This document shows, in pieces, positions 44,947 to 53,552 of a stretch of DNA of 64,000 nt. The stretch spans positions 62,001 through 126,000 of the forward strand of contig NZ_JAGYVZ010000007.1 of the NCBI RefSeq assembly GCF_018380615.1, in the 5' to 3' direction. Source of the stretch: Flavobacterium psychroterrae. Its GTDB lineage: Bacteria > Bacteroidota > Bacteroidia > Flavobacteriales > Flavobacteriaceae. Position 1 is the first letter of the stretch, and every line of letters begins with the position of its first letter. Under the pieces are notes generated by a model that saw only the letters and a program-made list of their open reading frames with translations, ran no database searches and was not told the origin of the DNA. The translations under genes and the position numbers were made by a program.

Positions 44947-46407
44947 TTAAAATTGAAAATAAATAAAACTAGTTGATTGATTTCTAATTGATAACAAAAT
45001 ACTAATTATTACAAATATGTAACAAATGTATTTGAAAAATGTTGCCGTTCTCGTATCACAAGACTTTGTAAAAATAACTTCTTCATTTTTATAATACCAT
45101 TCAATAATAAGGAATATAAAAATAGAAATAAATAAAGGTCTTATACTGACTTCATAAGTTAAAGCAGTATGAATATTAAAGAAATCTGAAGGTTTAAAAA
45201 TCCCTTTCAGATAGCCAACAGCATCAGTTAATGTATTTGATCTAAAAAATATCCAGGCAAAAGTTGTGAGACCAAAGGTTATAAAAATATCAAAAACTTC
45301 TTTTATTTTCGATAAAAAACCACTTTGAAAACTATTTCCAACATATTTTCTGTTATTCTTCATTAAAAATGACGGAATAAAATATAGCGCATTTAGCAAT
45401 CCCCAAATTATAAAAGTCCAATTGGCTCCATGCCAAAAACCACTTAAAATAAAAATAATTAAAATATTGCGAATCGATTTAAACTGACTTCCTTTTGAAC
45501 CACCAAGCGGAATATAAACATAATCCCTAAACCAACTTGATAACGAAATATGCCATCGTCTCCAGAATTCGCCAATGTTTCTTGAAAAATAAGGCATTTT
45601 GAAATTTATAATCAAATCAATTCCCAGTAATTTTGCTACTCCTATTGCTATATCAGAATATCCTGAAAAGTCACAATATATCTGAAAAGAAAAAAGAAAA
45701 GCACCTAATATTAGTGTACCTCCAGTATAATTATAATAATTTTGAAATATATCATCAACAAAAATTGAACAGGTATCAGCTATTACAATTTTCTTAAAAA
45801 GCCCCCATAAGATTTGCCTTAAACCATTGACAGCCGTTTCATAATCAAACTTTCTTGCTTTTTTTATCTGAGGCAAAAGATGAGTTGCCCTCTCAATGGG
45901 TCCCGCTACTAATAATGGAAAAAAGCTAACAAAGACTCCATAATCAACGAAGTTTCTCTCTGCTTTAATTTTTCCTTTATAAATATCAATAACATATGAT
46001 AATCCATGAAAGGTATAAAATGAAATACCAACTGGTAAAATAACATTTAAAGTTTTTGGATTTAGAACATATCCAAAATTTGAAAATAGATCTGCAAATG
46101 ACGTTACAAAAAAATTATAGTACTTAAAAATGCCTAAAAAGCCAAGATTTACAGAAATACTCAACCAAAACCAAAATCTTTTAGAGCTTTCATTCTTAGC
46201 ATTCGAAATTTTAATTCCCGAATAATAGTCCAGTAAAGTTGAAAAAATAAGTAAAAATAAAAAGCGCCAATCCCAGAAAGCATAAAAAACATAACTGGAA
46301 ACTAATAGAAGTATATTTTGTAATTTTAAACTTTTATTAGTTACAAACCAATAAAGTATAAAAATCAGGATAAAAAACAGTGCAAAATTCAAAGAATTAA
46401 AAAGCAT
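44947..46407 (-). CDS. MBOAT-family O-acyltransferase (AlgI/DltB type)
   Basis: 486 residues with about ten to twelve membrane helices. The MBOAT catalytic His is in SGFWHGANWTFIIWG; FRDYVYIPLGGSKG, GISFYTFHGLSYVIDIYKG and YCDFSGYSDIAIG are the standard AlgI/DltB blocks. It moves an acyl group across the membrane to be used by the SGNH partner behind it. Only these two genes are present. Alone on the minus strand, upstream of the SRP RNA terminators. Confidence 0.92.
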   Translation of the reverse strand: MLFNSLNFALFFILIFILYWFVTNKSLKLQNILLLVSSYVFYAFWDWRFLFLLIFSTLLDYYSGIKISNAKNESSKRFWFWLSISVNLGFLGIFKYYNFFVTSFADLFSNFGYVLNPKTLNVILPVGISFYTFHGLSYVIDIYKGKIKAERNFVDYGVFVSFFPLLVAGPIERATHLLPQIKKARKFDYETAVNGLRQILWGLFKKIVIADTCSIFVDDIFQNYYNYTGGTLILGAFLFSFQIYCDFSGYSDIAIGVAKLLGIDLIINFKMPYFSRNIGEFWRRWHISLSSWFRDYVYIPLGGSKGSQFKSIRNILIIFILSGFWHGANWTFIIWGLLNALYFIPSFLMKNNRKYVGNSFQSGFLSKIKEVFDIFITFGLTTFAWIFFRSNTLTDAVGYLKGIFKPSDFFNIHTALTYEVSIRPLFISIFIFLIIEWYYKNEEVIFTKSCDTRTATFFKYICYIFVIISILLSIRNQSTSFIYFQF

Positions 46408-46503
46408 TTTTATTTTATTTAGTTTTAATTATTCATACATTAAAAACCTTAAAGCTACTTTTTACATTCAACTAATTGCCCTATAAAAATTTTAACATTT
46501 TCC

Positions 46504-46532
46504 AAAAATAAAAAAATCTTCCATAAGGAAGA
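46504..46532 (-). terminator. Terminator (second) downstream of the SRP RNA
   Basis: Stem TCTTCC/GGAAGA (46517-46522 with 46527-46532), followed on the minus strand by a T-run (A-run from 46504). Confidence 0.5.
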
Positions 46533-46551
46533 CTGCATTTGAATTAATTCT

Positions 46552-46589
46552 AAAAAAAAATCTGAATATAAATTCAGATTAAAAAAAAA
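46552..46589. terminator. Terminator directly behind the SRP RNA
   Basis: AATCTGAAT / ATTCAGATT stem (46559-46567 with 46572-46580) flanked by A9 on both sides, immediately past the 3' end of the minus-strand SRP RNA. Confidence 0.8.
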
Positions 46590-46590
46590 T

Positions 46591-46683
46591 GGCAAGCGAC
46601 CTACATCGCACCGCTCAACCACGTACCCTTGCTATGTTCCCATCCTGGGGGAGTCTGCAGGAGCTGGTCGTGTAGGACTTGCC
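46591..46683 (-). ncRNA. ffs: Small SRP RNA (4.5S-like)
   Basis: A 93-nt RNA on the minus strand. Its ends pair (GGCAAGTCCTACA... with ...TGTAGGTCGCTTGCC). Its apical part is CAGG-ATG-GGAA-CAT-AGCA, exactly the CAGG / GGAA tetraloop / AGCA layout of helix 8 in bacterial small SRP RNAs. It partners Ffh in signal-recognition. A consensus promoter (TTG at 46715-46717, 19 bases, TATATTTG at 46688-46695) and a terminator flank it. Nearly certain. Confidence 0.95.
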
Positions 46684-46687
46684 GGTG

Positions 46688-46717
46688 CAAATATACAATC
46701 TTTTTATATTTTTGCAA
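46688..46717 (-). promoter_or_regulatory. SRP RNA promoter
   Basis: TTG at 46715-46717, spacer of 19 bases, TATATTTG at 46688-46695 on the minus strand. This is the full Bacteroidota -33/-7 consensus, 4 bases before the mature RNA start. Confidence 0.85.
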
Positions 46718-46771
46718 GGCCTTGTTGCTATAAAAATATCGTCGTATATTGGCTTATTCAAATTTTAAACT

Positions 46772-47824
46772 ATGAAAAAATATAACTTCCTAACTATCAT
46801 TTTATTAGGAATCACATTAATTGGATGTGGAGATACAAAAAAAGGTGAAAATTCTTTATTTAACATCGATGATTCGGCTTTTCCGGCACATTTTAAACAA
46901 CAAGAATCAATTTCTATTGGAATTTTGAATCCAAATTCGAAAGAAATTGACAGCGTTGCATACTTTATTAATGATAAAAAAGTAGGAAGTACAAAAGGTA
47001 CCGAAAAATTTAAATATGCATTAAAAGATCAAAAACTAGGATATCAATATTTAAAAGCAACAGTGTATTTTGGATCTGATTCCTCTGATGCTACAAAACG
47101 TATCGAATTAGTTTCGAATATTGAGCCTAAATTATTAAAATACAAAGTTGTCAATACTTATCCTCACGACAAACAAGCTTTTACTGAAGGTTTTGAATTT
47201 TACAACGATACATTGTATGAAAGCACAGGGCAAGAAGGCGCTTCGCACATTAAAAAATACGATTACAAAACAGGAAAAATTTACAAACAAATTGATCTTG
47301 ACAAAGAATATTTTGGTGAAGGAATCACTTTTATAGGTGGAAAATTATTTCAATTGACTTATAAAAACAAAAAAGGTTTTATCTATGATGCCAAAACATT
47401 AAAATTAGAAAAAACTTTTGATTACGAGAAAGAAATTGAAGGCTGGGGAATGACAAATGACGGTAAATACATTTATCAAACTGACGGAACGGAGAAAATT
47501 TGGAAAGTTGATCCGGCTACTCAAAAAATGGTAGATTATATCAACGTATATTCAGGAGATTCAAAAATTAAAGCTATTAATGAATTAGAATGGATTAACG
47601 GAAAAATCTATACTAATGTTTGGTTCAAAGATGCAATTGCGGTTGTAAATCCAGCTTCGGGAGCTGTTGAAGGAATTTTAAACATGCCGGATTTGCGCAA
47701 ATCTATGACTGACATTACTAAAGATGATGTTTTAAACGGAATTGCCTACAATCCTAAAACCAAAACAATTTTTGTAACAGGTAAAAACTGGAGCAAAATG
47801 TTCGAAATCAGAGTTTCGGAATAA
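46772..47824 (+). CDS. Glutaminyl-peptide cyclotransferase lipoprotein
   Basis: 350 residues with a lipoprotein signal (MKKYNFLTIILLGITLIGC, Cys19). The C-terminal ~230 residues form a five-bladed propeller of the plant/bacterial glutamine cyclotransferase family (PF05096 type). Motifs are YPHDKQAFTEGFEFYNDTLYESTGQEG, YFGEGITF, EGWGMTNDGKYIYQTDGT and NELEWINGKIYTNVW (shown as short pieces). It turns N-terminal Gln into pyroglutamate on exported proteins, a step known for many T9SS/Bacteroidota extracytoplasmic proteins. The N-terminal part (about 20-120) is an Ig-like domain. Alone. Confidence 0.9.
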   Translation: MKKYNFLTIILLGITLIGCGDTKKGENSLFNIDDSAFPAHFKQQESISIGILNPNSKEIDSVAYFINDKKVGSTKGTEKFKYALKDQKLGYQYLKATVYFGSDSSDATKRIELVSNIEPKLLKYKVVNTYPHDKQAFTEGFEFYNDTLYESTGQEGASHIKKYDYKTGKIYKQIDLDKEYFGEGITFIGGKLFQLTYKNKKGFIYDAKTLKLEKTFDYEKEIEGWGMTNDGKYIYQTDGTEKIWKVDPATQKMVDYINVYSGDSKIKAINELEWINGKIYTNVWFKDAIAVVNPASGAVEGILNMPDLRKSMTDITKDDVLNGIAYNPKTKTIFVTGKNWSKMFEIRVSE

Positions 47825-47889
47825 AAACTAAAGGGAAATATTCAATTTTTAAATTCCAAATTCCAATATTTCAACTCAAATTTTAATAA

Positions 47890-47985
47890 CAACACAGATT
47901 TCACAGATTTTCACGAATTAAATTAGTGCTAATTTGTGACCCGACCGAAGGGAATAGGCGAAGCAAATTTGTGTTTTACTTTGAT
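47890..47985. repeat. Repeat family G, copy 1
   Basis: AACACAGATTTCACAGATTT, then AATTAAATTAGTG, then AATTTGTG; imperfect inverted repeat with AAATTTGTGTT at the far end. Related copies at 51754-51946 and 53486-53551. Confidence 0.65.
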
Positions 47986-48033
47986 AACTAAATATCAAAA
48001 AAGCTTTTTCTTCAATACAACTAAATACCAATT

Positions 48034-49269
48034 ATGATTACTCTTATCAAAAATATAAAAGAATTACTTCAGGTTCGTGAAACTTCAATTGCAAAAATTT
48101 CAGGAGCAGAAATGGCAATACTTCCTACCATAAAAAATGCTTTTTTAATTTTAAGAAATAATCTAATTGAGGATTTTGGTGCTATGGAAAATCTTCCTGA
48201 AATCAAAGCTGATAAAGTTATTGATGCTACAGGAAAAATTGTTTTGCCATCCTGGTGCGACAGCCATACACATATTGTATATGCAGGAAATCGCGAACAG
48301 GAATTTGTAGACAGAATCAACGGATTCTCCTATGAAGAAATCGCCAATCGCGGTGGTGGAATTTTAAATTCGGCTAAAAAACTGAATGAAACCTCTGAAG
48401 AAGAAATCTACGAACAATCAAAACTTCGGTTAGAAGAAGTCATGCATTTAGGAACCGGAGCTGTCGAAATAAAATCCGGTTACGGTTTAACGATCGAAGG
48501 CGAACTGAAAATGTTACGAGTTATTAAAAAACTGGCTGATAATTATCCAGTTACTATCAAAGCCACATTTTTGGGTGCACATGCTTTTCCTGTTCATTAT
48601 AAAGAAAACAAAGAGGGTTATATTGATGAAATCATAACTAAAATGCTTCCTGAAATCGCCCAAAATAAATTAGCAGATTATGTTGATGTTTTCTGTGAAA
48701 CGGGTTATTTTTCTGTTGAAGAAACAGAAAATATAATGGAAGCGGGAATTAAATTCGGCTTAAAGCCGAAAATTCACGTCAATCAGTTTAATTCTATTGG
48801 AGGAATCCAGGCAGGAATTAAATTTAACGCCCTTTCTGTGGATCATCTTGAAATTATGACACCGGAAGATATTGAAGCTTTAAAAAAAACCGAAACAATG
48901 CCTGTAGCACTACCATCATGCTCCTACTTTTTAAGTATTCCGTATACGCCGGCACGAGAAATGATAAAAGCCGGACTTCCGCTGGCATTGGCAACAGATT
49001 TTAACCCTGGTTCTACTCCATCAGGAAATATGAACTTTGTGGTTGCAACGGCTTGTATCAAAATGAAAATGACGCCTGAAGAAGCCATCAACGCAGCAAC
49101 TATAAATGGCGCGTACGCAATGGGAATCTCCCAAACTCACGGAAGTATTACTAAAGGCAAAAAAGCCAACCTGATCCTTACAAAACCTATTTCATCGTAT
49201 TATCAAATTCCGTATGCTTTTGGCAGTAACCTGATTGAAAGTGTTTTTGTCGAAGGTGAAATTTTATAA
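48034..49269 (+). CDS. hutI: Imidazolonepropionase
   Basis: 411 residues, amidohydrolase fold. Zinc ligands His78 and His80 are in SHTHIVYAGNR. FLGAHAFP (His) and VDVFCETGYF, IHVNQFNSIGG (His) and ATDFNPGSTPSGNM (Asp) are the remaining family blocks. It opens the ring of imidazolone propionate, the third step of histidine breakdown. hutG, the next step, lies 1.4 kb downstream on the same strand, separated by a minus-strand gene; hutH/hutU are not in the window. Confidence 0.95.
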   Translation: MITLIKNIKELLQVRETSIAKISGAEMAILPTIKNAFLILRNNLIEDFGAMENLPEIKADKVIDATGKIVLPSWCDSHTHIVYAGNREQEFVDRINGFSYEEIANRGGGILNSAKKLNETSEEEIYEQSKLRLEEVMHLGTGAVEIKSGYGLTIEGELKMLRVIKKLADNYPVTIKATFLGAHAFPVHYKENKEGYIDEIITKMLPEIAQNKLADYVDVFCETGYFSVEETENIMEAGIKFGLKPKIHVNQFNSIGGIQAGIKFNALSVDHLEIMTPEDIEALKKTETMPVALPSCSYFLSIPYTPAREMIKAGLPLALATDFNPGSTPSGNMNFVVATACIKMKMTPEEAINAATINGAYAMGISQTHGSITKGKKANLILTKPISSYYQIPYAFGSNLIESVFVEGEIL

Positions 49270-49440
49270 ATTATAAGAAGCTGTTTAACAACTCTTTAAA
49301 TAGCCTCTTTTTCTGTTTTTTATTCGGACTCCTGTCGGAGCGCATATCTCAAATATTCAATTCTCAAGGAGTTGTTTTAGTTTTGAGACATCCTCTTTTC
49401 AATACATAATCGCAGATCAAAAATTAAAAGTCTGCATTTT

Positions 49441-49594
49441 GTGCCGTCAGGCACTAAATATTGGTAGAAATCAGAAATGGGAATGAATTTAGCGTGCCGT
49501 AGGTACGCAATAGCTATCATTTTATTGCGTACCTACGGCACGTTAACATATTTACGAAACTATAATCCTACCAATATTGAGTACCTAAAGGCAC
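49441..49594. repeat. Repeat family F: nested inverted repeat
   Basis: Perfect 19-bp inner arms 49493-49511 and 49524-49542 (CGTGCCGTAGGTACGCAAT and its complement, loop 12). Imperfect outer arms reach 49441 and 49594 (GTGCC..AGGCACT, ATATTGGTAG and complement). A smaller ACTCC..GGAGCG hairpin lies at about 49325-49345. No coding frame; the rest of the gap is AT-rich. Confidence 0.9.
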
Positions 49595-49624
49595 AACTTA
49601 ACTAATTAATTAGTATTATTCCAT

Positions 49625-49656
49625 AAAAAAAGGTCTGTGAAAAATCACAGACCTTT
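49625..49656 (-). terminator. Terminator of the 292-aa gene
   Basis: Perfect 12-bp stem AAAGGTCTGTGA / TCACAGACCTTT (49629-49640 with 49645-49656), T-run on the minus strand. Confidence 0.85.
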
Positions 49657-49695
49657 AATATTTTAGTGGTATTCTTACTTAAACGACAGATATTA

Positions 49696-50574
49696 TTATC
49701 TTAAGTTAAAACTAGTTTTAGAAACTAATTCGTCATTATCAAAAACATTGATAAAATAAGCTCCTTTAGCAAAATCTTTACCTGGTAAATCTTCACTTAC
49801 GTTAACTGTTTTGTTTTCGTACTTAACAGTAGTTTTAAAACTATAAGTTAAAGTGTTATCGCCAAAGCTTTCTGTTTTTTTATCTCCTAAAACATTGTTT
49901 TTAGAGTCGATAACTTGTACATAATACGTTTTATCACCAGATTTAGCGATTGAGTTTTCAGCAACAGTAAAACTAATTTTCAAAACGTCAGCACGGCTTG
50001 CTTTATCAGTTTCAACTTGTTTCCCTGAGCTTTTCAATTTGTAAGCTGCAGTTTTTGTATTCAAAATTGACAATTTAGCACCTTTTTCAACAGTTTTAGC
50101 CAATTCTTCGTTTTGACCAACTAATACTTCATTATACTTTTTAGATTCACCTAAAACTACAATTGTACTATCTCTTTGAACTGTTAAAACACCATTTTGT
50201 TTTTTCAATTCGTCATTTTCAGCCACTAAGGTTTTCATTTTACCTTGCATAGCCTGAACCTGAGATCTAAATTTAGATACATCACCTTTTGATTTGTTTA
50301 AATCATCCATTAGAGCGACTACTTTATCTCTTTCCTGAATTAACTCATCAGACATTGACGTGTTTTCTGCGATTGCTGCATCATAAGTTGTTTTTAACTC
50401 TTGCAGATCTTTCATAACAGATTCTTTCTCTGTCAATGTTGACGTAAGTTCAGTTTTTGTAACATCTGAATCTGACGACAATTTAAAAATATACACTAAG
50501 CTACCAATCAGTAGGACTGCTAAAACTGCGATTACCGCTTTTAGACTTGAGTTGTTGTTCTTCGGGTTTTCCAT
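49696..50574 (-). CDS. Membrane-anchored coiled-coil protein
   Basis: 292 residues: a short cytoplasmic tail, one membrane helix (about 12-31: AVIAVLAVLLIGSLVYIF), a long coiled-coil (about 35-170; many E, K, L heptads) and a C-terminal beta-sandwich-like domain (about 185-292; KISFTVAENSIAKSGDKTYYVQVIDSKNNVLG, AYFINVFDNDELVSKTSFNLR). The layout resembles envelope spacer proteins. Conserved in Flavobacteriaceae, often misnamed after chromosome-partitioning proteins. It is inserted, on the opposite strand, between hutI and hutG. No function is known to me. Confidence 0.75.
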   Translation of the reverse strand: MENPKNNNSSLKAVIAVLAVLLIGSLVYIFKLSSDSDVTKTELTSTLTEKESVMKDLQELKTTYDAAIAENTSMSDELIQERDKVVALMDDLNKSKGDVSKFRSQVQAMQGKMKTLVAENDELKKQNGVLTVQRDSTIVVLGESKKYNEVLVGQNEELAKTVEKGAKLSILNTKTAAYKLKSSGKQVETDKASRADVLKISFTVAENSIAKSGDKTYYVQVIDSKNNVLGDKKTESFGDNTLTYSFKTTVKYENKTVNVSEDLPGKDFAKGAYFINVFDNDELVSKTSFNLR

Positions 50575-50671
50575 ATTTAAAAAATTTTCTTTAAAACAAA
50601 TTTAAGAATTAATATAAGGTTATAACGTAAGTTAATACAATTATATTATTTTTGGAAAATAAATTTTTTTC

Positions 50672-51709
50672 ATGGAGAAATTAGTCCCGTTTACTATCAA
50701 TGATTTAGCAAAAGTCACAAATCATCGAAGTGGTGAAATAAAGTTTGGAGAAAAGATGATTATCATCCCAAAAGGAGTCGATAAGGTCGAATTTCTAAAA
50801 GAAAGCGAAGCCAAATATGTTCTTTTGGGAATTCCCGAAGATATTGGTGTGCGTGCCAACTACGGAAGACCCGGAACAGCATCTGCATGGGAAAATGCTA
50901 TAAAGAGCATTGCAAACATTCAGCACAATCGTTTTTCAAAAGGAAGTCAGATCATTGTTTTAGGACATATTAATGTTACTGAAGAAATGCGTGATGTCGA
51001 AAATCTCGATTTCAACGATATCGACGATCGCTCAAAATTAAGTCAGTTAGTTGAAAAAATTGACAAAGAAGTTTCCCATATCATCTTTACGATTATAAAA
51101 GCCGGAAAAACTCCAATTATCATCGGCGGAGGCCATAATAATGCCTACGGGAATATAAAAGGTTCGGCTTTAGCCAAAGGAAAACCAATCAACGCCATTA
51201 ATTTTGATGCACATTCGGATTTTAGAATTCTGGAAGGGCGTCACAGCGGAAACGGTTTCTCTTATGCTTATGAAGAAGGTTTCCTGAAAAAATATTTCAT
51301 TTTTGGTTTGCACGAAAACTACACTTCAAAAAGTGTTTTGGATATTATCAAAAAACTGGAAGACAGAGTTCGTTACAATACTTATGACAGCGTAAATATC
51401 CGTAAGGAAAAAGATTTTGAAAAGGAAATGGCCTTGGCTTTAGAATTTATCAAAACAGATTCTTTTGGTATTGAAATAGATTTGGATGCAATTCCTAATA
51501 TTGCCAGCAGCGCTATGACAATCAGCGGATTTTCTGTGGAAGAATTACGCCAGTTTATATCGTTTTTCGGACAGCACAGAAATGCCACTTATTTGCATAT
51601 TTGCGAAGGCGCGCCGGATTTAGCCGACTCTCCAAACAATAATTTAATTGGTAAATTAATTGGTTATCTGATTACTGATTTTATCAAAGCCAATAACGAA
51701 AAAGAGTAA
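50672..51709 (+). CDS. hutG: Formimidoylglutamase (arginase family)
   Basis: 345 residues, ureohydrolase fold. Manganese ligands are His155 in GGGHNNAYGN, the Asp179-x-His181-x-Asp183 set in FDAHSDFR, and the later Asp pair in EIDLDAI. Hydrolyses N-formimidoyl-glutamate in histidine breakdown, consistent with hutI upstream. An agmatinase or arginase assignment is less likely given hutI nearby and the GGGHNNAYG form. Confidence 0.85.
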   Translation: MEKLVPFTINDLAKVTNHRSGEIKFGEKMIIIPKGVDKVEFLKESEAKYVLLGIPEDIGVRANYGRPGTASAWENAIKSIANIQHNRFSKGSQIIVLGHINVTEEMRDVENLDFNDIDDRSKLSQLVEKIDKEVSHIIFTIIKAGKTPIIIGGGHNNAYGNIKGSALAKGKPINAINFDAHSDFRILEGRHSGNGFSYAYEEGFLKKYFIFGLHENYTSKSVLDIIKKLEDRVRYNTYDSVNIRKEKDFEKEMALALEFIKTDSFGIEIDLDAIPNIASSAMTISGFSVEELRQFISFFGQHRNATYLHICEGAPDLADSPNNNLIGKLIGYLITDFIKANNEKE

Positions 51710-51753
51710 TTTAACCGATTGGTGTAATTAATAAATGTTCAATTAAACACATA

Positions 51754-51946
51754 GTCCCGATAGCTATCCTACCATCTGGACACAAATATTATTAATCAAT
51801 TTTGAACACGAATTTCACGAATTTGCACAAATTTTAATAGGTTAATCTAGTTTGTGAAATTAATTCCACAAACTAAATTAGTGTCAATTAGTGAAATTCG
51901 TGTTTGTTTTGTACTTGTGTCCAGACGTTAGGATAGCTATCGGGAC
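51754..51946. repeat. Repeat family G, large composite palindrome
   Basis: Outer arms 51754-51771 and 51929-51946 (GTCCCGATAGCTATCCTA and its complement), continued by TCTGGACACAA / TTGTGTCCAGA. Inside, an imperfect inverted repeat of CACGAATTTCACGAATT lies at 51804-51905. No gene in this 487-base gap; the DEAD-box promoter is at its right end. Confidence 0.85.
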
Positions 51947-52144
51947 ATAGATTTAATGCACTTAAAAAGTCGTTTTTTACTTGTTTTAAAAAGCACAGTG
52001 TTTACGCAAAATACAATATTTCTATGTGTTCAATAAATTTATAATTTGCGACTAAAGCTTTAATTTGTTAAGATATTAAGGACTGGAAATTAGCGCATTT
52101 GGCAAATAATACAAGATTCAAATAAACGATTGGTCGAATAAACC

Positions 52145-52152
52145 TATCTTTG
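52145..52152 (+). promoter_or_regulatory. -7 box of the DEAD-box gene
   Basis: TATCTTTG matches TAnnTTTG and lies 44 bases before the ATG, leaving a leader of roughly 35-40 nt. The -33 element is unclear. Confidence 0.5.
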
Positions 52153-52196
52153 CACAGAATTTTAGTACTTAAAACTAAATTCTTAATACCTAAGAT

Positions 52197-53447
52197 ATGT
52201 TATTCGAAGATTTATCACTTTCAAAAAGTATACAAAAAGCCGTATTTGAAGAAGGCTACCTTAACCCTACTCCTATTCAGGAACAATCTATCCCGATTGT
52301 TTTGGCAGGAAGGGATTTAATTGGTTGTGCCCAAACCGGTACAGGAAAAACCGCTGCATTTGCAATCCCAATCATACATCAGTTACACAGAATTGTAGGT
52401 TCAACAAAAAAAGCCAAAGTAATTCGTGCTCTTATAGTTACGCCTACTCGTGAATTAGCGGTTCAAATTGGACAAAGTTTTGACACTTATGGCAAATATA
52501 CCAACTTAACTCAATTGACCATTTTTGGTGGAGTTTCGCAAAATCCGCAAGTCGATGCGTTAAAAAACGGAGTTGATATTTTAGTTGCAACGCCGGGAAG
52601 ATTATTGGATTTACAAAAACAAGGGTTTCTTGATTTAGATCATTTACACACTTTAGTTTTAGATGAAGCAGATCAAATGCTTGATATGGGTTTCATTAAC
52701 GACGTAAAAAAGATCGTAAAATTAACGCCTAAAAACCGTCAGACTTTACTGTTTTCTGCTACAATGCCAATTGCAATTCGCGAATTAGCCGAGATGTTTT
52801 TACAGGATCCGGCAAAAGTAGAAGTTTCTCCGGTTTCATCAACAGCCGAAAATGTAGAACAACGCGTTTATTTTGTTGAAAAAACAGAAAAAAGAAATCT
52901 TTTATATCATTTGATCAAAAACGAAGATTTATCAAACGTTTTGGTTTTTTCAAGAACAAAACACGGAGCTGATAATGTTGTAAAAGCACTTAGAAAAAAT
53001 AATATCGCAGCCGAAGCAATTCACGGTGATAAATCGCAAAATGCAAGACAACGTGTTCTTGATGCTTTCAAAAACAAAGAAGTTGGTGTTCTTGTTGCTA
53101 CAGATATTGCTGCACGTGGAATTGACATTGACCAATTACCATTTGTAATTAATTTTGATTTACCTAATATTCCTGAAACTTACGTGCACAGAATTGGTAG
53201 AACCGGACGTGCAGGAAACGGAGGAATTGCGATTTCTTTTTGTAGTAAAGACGAACATGCTTACTGGAAAGACATTCAGAAATTGATAAAAGTTGATGTG
53301 AAAACTATTTCAGATCATCCGTATCAATGGCATGCAGGAAGTCCTGAAGCAACGGCAGAGAAACCTAAAAATTCAAACCGAAGCGGTGGAGCGCATAAAT
53401 CAAGAAAATCAGAAGCTTCAAAGCAAAATAAAAAACGCTGGTACTAA
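52197..53447 (+). CDS. DEAD-box RNA helicase (RhlE-type)
   Basis: 416 residues with the full helicase core: Q motif (PTPIQEQSIP), motif I AQTGTGKT (45-52), PTRELA, TPGR, DEAD with LDEADQMLDMGF, SAT, and in domain 2 ARGID and HRIGRTGRAG. The last ~50 residues are basic and disordered (SNRSGGAHKSRKSEASKQNKKRWY), as in RhlE/CsdA-like helicases that bind RNA. Likely acts in ribosome assembly or cold-stress RNA unwinding. Own promoter; alone. Confidence 0.95.
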   Translation: MLFEDLSLSKSIQKAVFEEGYLNPTPIQEQSIPIVLAGRDLIGCAQTGTGKTAAFAIPIIHQLHRIVGSTKKAKVIRALIVTPTRELAVQIGQSFDTYGKYTNLTQLTIFGGVSQNPQVDALKNGVDILVATPGRLLDLQKQGFLDLDHLHTLVLDEADQMLDMGFINDVKKIVKLTPKNRQTLLFSATMPIAIRELAEMFLQDPAKVEVSPVSSTAENVEQRVYFVEKTEKRNLLYHLIKNEDLSNVLVFSRTKHGADNVVKALRKNNIAAEAIHGDKSQNARQRVLDAFKNKEVGVLVATDIAARGIDIDQLPFVINFDLPNIPETYVHRIGRTGRAGNGGIAISFCSKDEHAYWKDIQKLIKVDVKTISDHPYQWHAGSPEATAEKPKNSNRSGGAHKSRKSEASKQNKKRWY

Positions 53448-53485
53448 ACCTGTCATTCGTACAAGTATATTGTAAATAAACTCTG

Positions 53486-53551
53486 AACACGAATTTTACA
53501 AATTGCACAATATTTAATAATTAAATTAGTGGCAATTTGTGAAATTCGTTT
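53486..53551. repeat. Repeat family G, copy 3
   Basis: AACACGAATTTTACAAATTG ... GGCAATTTGTGAAATTCGTT, imperfect inverted repeat between the convergent DEAD-box and hybrid kinase genes; it may work as their shared transcription end. Confidence 0.65.
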
Positions 53552-53552
53552 T

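Noticed and set aside
46591..46683. tRNA-like folding RNA
   Set aside because: Arms do not form a cloverleaf; the CAGG/GGAA/AGCA layout identifies the small SRP RNA.
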